A DNA stretch of 64,000 nucleotides from Cryptosporangium arvum DSM 44712 (lineage in GTDB: Bacteria; Actinomycetota; Actinomycetes; Mycobacteriales; Cryptosporangiaceae): positions 6,106,894-6,170,893 of the forward strand of contig NZ_KK073874.1 of NCBI RefSeq assembly GCF_000585375.1. Reading direction: 5' to 3'. Position numbers and translations under genes: made by a program. Below, in pieces: positions 58,263 through 64,000 of this stretch; the first letter of the stretch is position 1; every line of letters starts with the position of its first letter. The notes beneath the pieces were generated by a model. It saw nothing but the letters and a program-made list of their open reading frames with translations. It searched no databases and was not told where the DNA came from.

Positions 58263-59158
58263 GCAGGCGGTGGACGCCCTACTGGTTCCTGCTCCCCGCC
58301 CTGCTGCTGGAGCTGTTCATCCACTTCGGGCCGATGCTCGTCGGCGCGCTGATGAGCCTGCTCCGGCTCACCCAGTTCCAGCTGGGCCGCTGGTGGGAAG
58401 CTCCGTGGGCGGGGACCGGCAACTATCGCGTCGTGCTGGACGCCGATCGGCCGGTGGGCGCGTCGCTGCTGCAGTCGTTCCTGGTGACGGTCGGCTTCAG
58501 CGTGCTCGTCGTCGGGGTGTCGTGGGGGCTCGGCTTCGCCGGCGCGCTCGCGCTGCAGCGGTCCGGCCGGGGGCGCGGGGTGCTCCGCGCGCTGTTCCTG
58601 GTGCCGTACGCGCTGCCGGTCTTCGCGGCGGTGATCACCTGGCGCTTCCTGCTGCAGCGGGACACCGGGATGCTCAACCACCTGCTGGTCGACCAGCTCG
58701 GCCTGCTCGACGGAAACGCCTTCTACCTCATCGGCTCGAACTCGTTCTGGTCGCTGTGCGCGGTGGAGATCTGGCGGGAGTGGCCGTTCGCGTTCCTGAT
58801 GCTCATGGCCGGGCTGCAGTCGGTACCCGACGAGGTGTACGAGGCGTCGGTGATGGACGGCGCGAGCCCGTGGCGGCAGGCGCGCAGCATCACGCTGCCG
58901 ATGCTGTCCCCGGTCAACCAGGTGCTGGTCCTGGTGATGGTCCTGCGCACGTTCCGCAATTTCGAGACGCCGTACGTGCTGTTCGGCGGCGCGGTGCCCG
59001 ACCAGGCCCGGCTGATCAGCGTCGAGATCCACCAGAACTCGTTCCTGACGTTCAACTTCGGCCTGGGATCGGCGATGAGCGTCCTGCTCCTGCTCTTCCT
59101 CGTGCTGGTGACGGCCGCCTACCTTCTCCTGACCCGACGGAGGGTCCATGAAGCATGA
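58259..59158 (+). CDS. ABC transporter permease (MalF/UgpA-like)
   Basis: ATG at 58259 (ATGA overlap), 299 residues, six membrane spans. The cytoplasmic coupling loop (EAA motif) is QSVPDEVYEASVMDGASPWRQARSITLPML. A typical start LLPALLLELFIHFGPM and late FGLGSAMSVLLLLF match CUT1 permeases. Works with the next gene product. Confidence 0.92.
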   Translation: MSRRWTPYWFLLPALLLELFIHFGPMLVGALMSLLRLTQFQLGRWWEAPWAGTGNYRVVLDADRPVGASLLQSFLVTVGFSVLVVGVSWGLGFAGALALQRSGRGRGVLRALFLVPYALPVFAAVITWRFLLQRDTGMLNHLLVDQLGLLDGNAFYLIGSNSFWSLCAVEIWREWPFAFLMLMAGLQSVPDEVYEASVMDGASPWRQARSITLPMLSPVNQVLVLVMVLRTFRNFETPYVLFGGAVPDQARLISVEIHQNSFLTFNFGLGSAMSVLLLLFLVLVTAAYLLLTRRRVHEA

Positions 59159-59990
59159 AACCCGCGGCTACCGCCTCTTCCGGCGGAGCACGCTGACGGT
59201 GCTGACCGTCTTCGTCTGCGCCCCGCTCGTCGTCATGGTGACGACCGCGCTCAAGCCGCTCGACGCGGTCCAGGGCGGCTTCCACTGGATCCCCACCGAG
59301 CCCACGGTCCGGCCGTTCGTCGACATGTGGTCGACGGTGCCGCTCGCCCGGTACTTCGCAAACTCGGTGATCGTCGCCGGGATCGCCACCGCGCTGTCGG
59401 TGACGGTGGCCGTGCTGGCCGCGTACGCGGTGAGCCGCTGGCGGTTCCGGGGCCGCGAACCGTTCCGCCTCGCGATCCTGTCCACACAGATGTTCCCCGG
59501 CATCCTGTTCCTGCTGCCGCTCTTCCTCCTCTTCGTCATGATCGACCGGCTGACCGGGGTGACGCTCGTCGGCACCCGGACCGGGCTGGTGATCACCTAC
59601 CTCACGTTCGCGCTGCCGTACTCGATCTGGATGCTCGTCGGCTACTTCGAGTCGATTCCGCGCGGTCTCGACGACGCGGCCAAGGTCGACGGCTGCGGCC
59701 CGTTGCGGTTGCTGGTCAGCGTCCTGCTCCCGGCGGCCCGGCCGGTGATCGTCGCGGTGACGATCTTCTCGTTCATGCTGGCGTGGGGCGAGGTGCTCTT
59801 CGCCTCGGTGCTGACCGCGGAGAACACCCGCACCCTCTCGGTCGGGCTGCAGGCCTACACCAGCGAGGCCAACGTCTACTGGAACCAGGTGATGGCCGCC
59901 TCGCTCGTCGTCTCGGCGCCGCTGGTGGTGGCGTTCCTGCTCCTCCAGCGGCACATCACCGCCGGTCTGACGGCCGGAGCCGTCAAATGA
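59148..59990 (+). CDS. ABC transporter permease (MalG/UgpE-like)
   Basis: ATG at 59148 overlapping the preceding gene by 11 bases, 280 residues. The EAA loop is ESIPRGLDDAAKVDGCGPLRLLVSVLLPAARP; membrane segments include LTVLTVFVCAPLVVMVTTAL and YLTFALPYSIWMLVGYF. ATGA overlap with the lyase gene. The operon carries no ATPase, so it presumably uses a shared MsiK-type ATPase elsewhere in the genome. Confidence 0.92.
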   Translation: MKHETRGYRLFRRSTLTVLTVFVCAPLVVMVTTALKPLDAVQGGFHWIPTEPTVRPFVDMWSTVPLARYFANSVIVAGIATALSVTVAVLAAYAVSRWRFRGREPFRLAILSTQMFPGILFLLPLFLLFVMIDRLTGVTLVGTRTGLVITYLTFALPYSIWMLVGYFESIPRGLDDAAKVDGCGPLRLLVSVLLPAARPVIVAVTIFSFMLAWGEVLFASVLTAENTRTLSVGLQAYTSEANVYWNQVMAASLVVSAPLVVAFLLLQRHITAGLTAGAVK

Positions 59991-61393
59991 CCGCCCGCCT
60001 GACCGACGGCCGCCTCTCGGTCGGCCCGTCGGCGTTGCTGGTCCGGCACGTCAACGCGGTGGAGCTCGACGACGAACTCGCGCACGCCGACAGCTTCGTC
60101 CAGATCGATCTGGCCCACGCGCTCATGCTCACCCGGCAACGGATCTTCGGTGCCGGCCAGGGCCGGACCGTCGTCCGCGCGCTCCTCGAGCTGCTCGACG
60201 GCGACGCGGCCGCCGCGCTGGGAAACGATCCGGAGATCGGCACGATCACGCTGCACCTCGAGCGGTACCTGGAACGGGCGTGCGGCCCCGATGGCCTCGA
60301 CATCCAGCGCGCACGCAGCCGCATCGACCAGAACGCGACCGGCCTGCGCATGGCCGACCGCGGGGGCACGCTGGCGGTGCTGCGTGCGCTGATCGACCTG
60401 GGCGCCACCCTGCTGGAGGCCGCGGCCACCCACGACGACGTGCTCAGCCCCGGCTACACGCATCTCCAGCACGCCCAGCCCACCACGCTCGGGCACTACT
60501 TCAACGCTCACTACTGGTCCGTGTCACGCAATGTCGACCGCCTGGTCGAGGCCTACCGGCGCCTCAACCAGTGCCCGCTGGGCGGGGCCGCGCACAGCGG
60601 CACGTCCTGGCCGATCGACCGTGATCTCACGGCGGCCTACCTCGGGTTCGACCGGCCGGTCCCGAACGCCCGGGACGCCGGGCTCTCGGCCACCGACGTC
60701 GGCGCCGAGCTGGCGGGCGTGCTCGGGCTCACGCTGGCCGGGCTCAGCCGGTGCGCGTCCGACCTGTACTTCTGGTCGTCCTCCGAGGTGGCGATGGTGC
60801 GGGTGCACGCGTCGCTCTGCGGGACGTCGAGCATGATGCCGCAGAAGCGCAATCCGATCGCGCTCGAACGCATCCGCGCGCTGGCCGGCGACGCGGCCGG
60901 ATGGGGCGCGAGCCAGCTCGGCCTCCTGCACTTCGCCACGTCCACCGACGCCGACCAGGGTTACGTGCACAACCGCCTCCCCGGGTACTGCGCCGACACG
61001 GTCGGCGCGACCGCGCTGCTCGGCGCGGCGATCGTGACGCTGGAGGTCGACCGCGACCGGCTGCGCGACTCGGCCGGGGCGCACTGGTCGACCGCGAGCG
61101 CGCTCGCCGACGACCTGGTCCGCACCCGCGGCGTGAGTTACCGCGAGGCCCACGACGTGGTCGCGCGCCTGGTCGCGGCGGACGCGTCCGGCACCGGGCT
61201 CCTCGATCCCGGTGCGTTCGTGGAGAGCCGGACCAGCGCCGGCGGCACGGCGTCGGCGCGGCGCGCGGAGCTCGCGGCCCGCGCCGCCGACGACCTGACC
61301 CGGCTCCGGCGGACCGTGGACACCCTCACGAACCGGGTGTCGCAGGCGCGGGCCCGGCTGGTCGACGAGGCGCGGACGCTCGCCGAGGGCTGA
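59987..61393 (+). CDS. Argininosuccinate-lyase/fumarase-superfamily lyase, non-canonical
   Basis: ATG at 59987 (ATGA overlap), 468 residues. The superfamily signature is GTSSMMPQKRNPIALERIR with the catalytic Ser and Lys; the second conserved block is GYTHLQHAQPTTLGH with the acid-base His159. The first block reads ARSRIDQNATGLR, where argininosuccinate lyases have RSRND: the Asn is replaced by Ile, so the substrate probably differs. Members split C-N or C-O bonds to release fumarate. Its coupling to a sugar-type ABC importer makes catabolism of an imported amino-linked compound conceivable. Confidence 0.84.
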   Translation: MTARLTDGRLSVGPSALLVRHVNAVELDDELAHADSFVQIDLAHALMLTRQRIFGAGQGRTVVRALLELLDGDAAAALGNDPEIGTITLHLERYLERACGPDGLDIQRARSRIDQNATGLRMADRGGTLAVLRALIDLGATLLEAAATHDDVLSPGYTHLQHAQPTTLGHYFNAHYWSVSRNVDRLVEAYRRLNQCPLGGAAHSGTSWPIDRDLTAAYLGFDRPVPNARDAGLSATDVGAELAGVLGLTLAGLSRCASDLYFWSSSEVAMVRVHASLCGTSSMMPQKRNPIALERIRALAGDAAGWGASQLGLLHFATSTDADQGYVHNRLPGYCADTVGATALLGAAIVTLEVDRDRLRDSAGAHWSTASALADDLVRTRGVSYREAHDVVARLVAADASGTGLLDPGAFVESRTSAGGTASARRAELAARAADDLTRLRRTVDTLTNRVSQARARLVDEARTLAEG

Positions 61394-62599
61394 TCAGGCG
61401 GTGGCCGCGCGGTCGAGGACGAGGTCGCGGGCCGCGGCCAGACCCGACGCGAGCGCGCCGAGCAGGACGGCGTCACCGCCGAGGGTGGAGACCTCGATCC
61501 GGGGCGGCTCGAGCGCGACCAGGTGGCCGAGGCGGTCGAGCAGCGGGGCGGTGAGCAGGTCACCGGCGTGGCTGCCCACGCCGCCGCCGAGCACCACGAG
61601 CTCCGGGTCGAGCACCGCGGCCACCCCGGCCACGGCCCGGCTGAGGTGCTCGACCTCCTGGTCCACCGCGCGGCGTGCGGCCTCGTCCCCGGCGCGGGCG
61701 GCGTCGAGGACGTCCTTCGCGCTCGTCGCGCCGGTCATGCCGAAACGCTTCGCGGTCGCGACCACGCCGGCCGCCGACGCGACGGACTCGAACATGCCGC
61801 GGCCGCGGACACCGGGCTGGTGCAGCAGCGGGTCACCCTCGCCGATCGGCAGGTACCCGATCTCGCCGGCGGCACCGCGGAACCCGCGGTAGAGCTTCCC
61901 GTCGATCACGATGCCCATCCCGAGGCCGGTACCGATGTGCAGGTAGACGAAGTGCGGGACGTCGCGGCCCAGGCCGTAGGTGGCCTCGCCGATGGCCGCG
62001 AGGTCGACGTCGTTCTCCACCGTGTACGTCGGACCGGCGACGCCGGCGAGCCGGTCCAGGCTGTCGCGCTGCTCCCAGCCCGGCAGGTTGGGCGCGAGGT
62101 GCAGCGAGCCGTTGGCCTCGTCGTGGATGCCGGGGGTGCCGAACACGGCCAGCGTGACGTCGCCGCGGCCGACGCCCGCGGTGGCGGTGAGCTCGTCGGC
62201 CAGCCGGGCGAGCTGGGCGACGAGGTCGTCGGCGCCGGGCCCGGCCGCGGGATCGTCGACCCGCGCGACGACGTCGCCGACCAGGTCGGCCAGCGCCATC
62301 CGCACGTACGCGCGTCCGATGTCGACGGCGAGTACGTACCCGGCCGCGGGCCGCACCTCGTAGAGCAGCGCCGAGCGACCGGCCGCTCCCGAGCGCGAGC
62401 CGGTCTGGCGGAGCAGGCCCGCGCTCTCCAGGTTGGTGAGCGCCACCGCGACCGTGGGCTTCGACAGCCCGGTCAGCTGAGCCAACTCGGGGCGGGACGC
62501 TCGGCCGAGCCGGAAGACCGCGGCGAAGACCGCCCGTTCGTTCATGACCCGGAGAAGCGCCGTCGTACTGGCGGTCTGCACCTCACCAGGCTGCCACAC
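61394..62599 (-). CDS. ROK-family transcriptional regulator
   Basis: I place the start at GTG 62599 (401 residues). An ATG at 62638 would encode 13 extra residues from AT-rich sequence that is really the operator region; GTG 62581 is also possible. The HTH is RASRPELAQLTGLSKPTVAVALTNLESAGLL, and the ROK kinase-like domain has VLAVDIGRAYVRMALADLVGD, IGTGLGMGIVIDGKLYRG and RGAAGEIGYLPIG. The zinc-binding motif is weak: only parts of the Cys region are seen. It is divergent from the xylose-type importer, which it likely represses. Confidence 0.88.
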   Translation of the reverse strand: MWQPGEVQTASTTALLRVMNERAVFAAVFRLGRASRPELAQLTGLSKPTVAVALTNLESAGLLRQTGSRSGAAGRSALLYEVRPAAGYVLAVDIGRAYVRMALADLVGDVVARVDDPAAGPGADDLVAQLARLADELTATAGVGRGDVTLAVFGTPGIHDEANGSLHLAPNLPGWEQRDSLDRLAGVAGPTYTVENDVDLAAIGEATYGLGRDVPHFVYLHIGTGLGMGIVIDGKLYRGFRGAAGEIGYLPIGEGDPLLHQPGVRGRGMFESVASAAGVVATAKRFGMTGATSAKDVLDAARAGDEAARRAVDQEVEHLSRAVAGVAAVLDPELVVLGGGVGSHAGDLLTAPLLDRLGHLVALEPPRIEVSTLGGDAVLLGALASGLAAARDLVLDRAATA

Positions 62600-62605
62600 C
62601 GATTC

Positions 62606-62644
62606 GTAAAGGTCACTTACCAATTTTGTAAAGGACATTGCCAA
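62606..62644. promoter_or_regulatory. Direct repeat GTAAAGGnCAnTnnCCAA, candidate ROK operator
   Basis: GTAAAGGTCACTTACCAA at 62606-62623 and GTAAAGGACATTGCCAA at 62628-62644 are similar direct repeats, 22 bases apart. The first contains an inverted repeat GTAA-N7-TTAC. They are 54-92 bases before the importer start and beside the ROK start, fitting a shared operator. Confidence 0.5.
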
Positions 62645-62697
62645 ACGCGCGAGGATGGCCCACGATCCACTCCACACCCCGCGAGAGAGGCGCCGCC

Positions 62698-63747
62698 ATG
62701 AGGGCCAGAATCGTCGCCGTCCTAGCTCTTCTCCTAGTGACCGCCTGCAGCAACGGATCGTCGTCGGGCGACTCCGACGCCAAGACGATCGCCCTGTTCC
62801 TGCCGGAGTCGAAGACCACGCGCTACGAGGCGTTCGACCGCCCGCTGTTCGAAGCCAAGGTCAAGGCGCTCTGCGCCGACTGCAAGATCCTCTACTCCAA
62901 CGCCGATCAGGACGCCGCCAAGCAGCAGCAACAGATCGAGGCGGCGCTCACCCAGGGCGCGGACGCGCTGGTGCTCGACGCGGTCGACGCCGGTGCGGTG
63001 GCACCGCTGGTCAACCAGGCCAAGCAGAAGGACGTGCCGGTCATCGCCTACGACCGGCTGATCACCGGGATCACCTACGAGTACTACGTCTCGTTCAACA
63101 ACGTCCGGGTCGGCGAGATGCAGGGCCAGGCCCTGCTCGACGCGCTCACCAAGGCCGGTACGGCCGATACGGGCCAGATCGTCATGATCAACGGCGCCCC
63201 GACCGACCCCAGCTCGGCCGATTACAAGAAGGGCGCGCACAACGTCCTCGACGGCAAGGTGAAGATCGGGCGCGAGTTCGACACCCCCGACTGGAGCCCG
63301 GACAAGGCCCAGCAGGAGATGGAGCAGTCGATCACCGCGCTCGGCCGGCAGTCGATCGTCGGGGTGCTCTCGGCCAACGACGGCATGGCCGGTGGCGCGA
63401 TCGCCGCGATGAAGCGGGCCGGCTACACCACGTTGCCGCCGATCACCGGGCAGGACGCCGAACTCGCGGCGGTGCAGCGGATCCTGACCGGCGAGCAGTA
63501 CATGACGATCTACCTCGACATCCGCAGCGAGGCCGAGAAGGCCGCCGAACTCGCGGTCGCCATGGTCAAGGGCGAGAAGCCGACCGCGCCCACGAAGGTC
63601 GGGGAGATTCCCGCGTTCCTGCTCGACCCGATCCCGGTGACCGCGGACAAGGTCGGCGACACGATCGTCAAGGACGGCTTCTACCGGGCGGCCGACCTCT
63701 GCACCGCGGAAGTCAAGGCGGCCTGCGACCGCCAGGGCATCAAGTAA
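62698..63747 (+). CDS. Sugar-binding lipoprotein, XylF-like
   Basis: ATG at 62698 with GAGAGAGG upstream, 349 residues. The lipoprotein signal (ARIVAVLALLLVTAC) has a lipobox Cys. The type I fold is that of D-xylose and related binding proteins: IALFLPESKTTRYEAFDRPLF, QGADALVLDAVDAGAVAPLV, VPVIAYDRLITG and GVLSANDGMAGGAIAAMKRAG, ITGQDAELAAVQRI. TAATG stop-start overlap with the ATPase gene. Xylose is the best guess for the ligand, glucose-type also seen in this group. Confidence 0.93.
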   Translation: MRARIVAVLALLLVTACSNGSSSGDSDAKTIALFLPESKTTRYEAFDRPLFEAKVKALCADCKILYSNADQDAAKQQQQIEAALTQGADALVLDAVDAGAVAPLVNQAKQKDVPVIAYDRLITGITYEYYVSFNNVRVGEMQGQALLDALTKAGTADTGQIVMINGAPTDPSSADYKKGAHNVLDGKVKIGREFDTPDWSPDKAQQEMEQSITALGRQSIVGVLSANDGMAGGAIAAMKRAGYTTLPPITGQDAELAAVQRILTGEQYMTIYLDIRSEAEKAAELAVAMVKGEKPTAPTKVGEIPAFLLDPIPVTADKVGDTIVKDGFYRAADLCTAEVKAACDRQGIK

Positions 63748-64000
63748 TGCTCTCGGCCTCCGGCGTCTCCAAGCGCTACCGCGCGGTCCAGGCCCTCGAC
63801 GACGTCCGGCTGGACCTGCCGGACGGCGAGGTCGTCGCGCTCGTCGGCGACAACGGCGCCGGCAAGTCCACGCTGGTCAAGGTGCTGTCCGGCGTGGTGA
63901 TCCCGGACCAGGGCGTGATCGAGCGCGACGACGGCCCGGTGCGTATCGGCTCACCGCACGACGCGCAGCGGCTGGGCATCGCGACCGTGCACCAGGACCT
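63747..64000 (+). CDS. Sugar ABC transporter ATP-binding protein (XylG-like), 3'-truncated by the window edge
   Basis: ATG at 63747 shares a base with the binding-protein stop (TAATG). Only 84 codons are seen: SGVSKRYRAVQALDDVRLDLP and the Walker A GDNGAGKSTLVKVLSGV, then the Q-loop start IATVHQDL. This is the first half of an import ATPase of the RbsA/XylG family; a permease gene is expected downstream. Confidence 0.93.
   Translation, partial: MLSASGVSKRYRAVQALDDVRLDLPDGEVVALVGDNGAGKSTLVKVLSGVVIPDQGVIERDDGPVRIGSPHDAQRLGIATVHQD

Noticed and set aside
1-64000. Insertion sequences, phage genes, CRISPR arrays, plasmid origins or integrases
   Set aside because: No transposase, integrase or repeat-spacer pattern seen on either strand; the only true tandem repeat is the 18-bp one at 19182-19253.

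Overview
This 64-kb window is chromosomal DNA from a high-GC actinomycete. The evidence is a strong GC bias at third codon positions, frequent GTG starts, many ATGA/GTGA stop-start overlaps, a SARP/AfsR-type regulator, a SigE-type ECF sigma factor, MDR-type DrrAB genes, and sugar ABC operons without their own ATPase. A sporulating or filamentous actinobacterium is likely. I cannot name the genus. There are no rRNA or tRNA genes, CRISPR arrays, insertion sequences or phage genes that I could recognise. No stretch over about 210 bases lacks a gene, and most convergent pairs overlap by 8 to 26 bases.

Layout. 1-9.4 kb: small resistance and detoxification units. These are an APH(6)-type kinase fragment, an AlkZ-like winged-helix protein, an MFS exporter with a MocR regulator, a divergent SAM hydrolase-family gene, a methyltransferase with a divergent HxlR regulator, an FAD monooxygenase and an ACAD10/11-like phosphotransferase. 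9.4-16 kb: a secreted coiled-coil protein, a DHFR-like protein, a DrrAB-type exporter, an MGT-type glycosyltransferase, a cupin and a membrane-anchored DUF4185-like propeller. 16.2-22.5 kb: a tightly overlapping operon (HMG-CoA reductase, HMG-CoA lyase, class III CoA-transferase, FAS1-like hydratase) led by a GAF-PucR regulator, probably a mevalonate or HMG catabolic module. 22.5-26.7 kb: a TetR/quinone-oxidoreductase pair with phased operators, a fatty acid desaturase, and an EamA exporter with a divergent Lrp regulator.

26.7-40.3 kb: a run of 13 minus-strand genes plus a divergent glycerol-dehydrogenase-like gene. It holds a split transketolase, two SDRs, an IclR regulator, a complete RbsABC-type importer, an FGGY kinase, a phosphotriesterase-family lactonase or hydrolase, a HAD phosphatase and an acyl-CoA synthetase. 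It looks like one catabolic regulon for an unidentified sugar, polyol or sugar conjugate. 40.3-49 kb: a MaoC/HD pair, a hydrolase-GNAT fusion, a pseudo-receiver LuxR regulator with a SARP-NB-ARC-TPR regulator, and a divergent SMP-30 lactonase and IlvD/Edd sugar-acid dehydratase pair.

49-55.8 kb: regulatory and envelope genes. These are a membrane protein with a winged-helix regulator, an ECF sigma factor with a putative membrane partner, a two-component system, and a secreted trypsin-like protease translationally coupled to a class A PBP. That PBP's transpeptidase motifs are all replaced or deleted. 55.8-64 kb: a LacI-controlled ABC importer operon ending in an argininosuccinate-lyase-superfamily enzyme, then a ROK regulator divergent from a xylose-type ABC importer that runs off the window.

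For about ten regulators I could find a palindrome or repeat in the adjacent intergenic region. Those sites are reported as separate features, and they often helped decide between alternative start codons.
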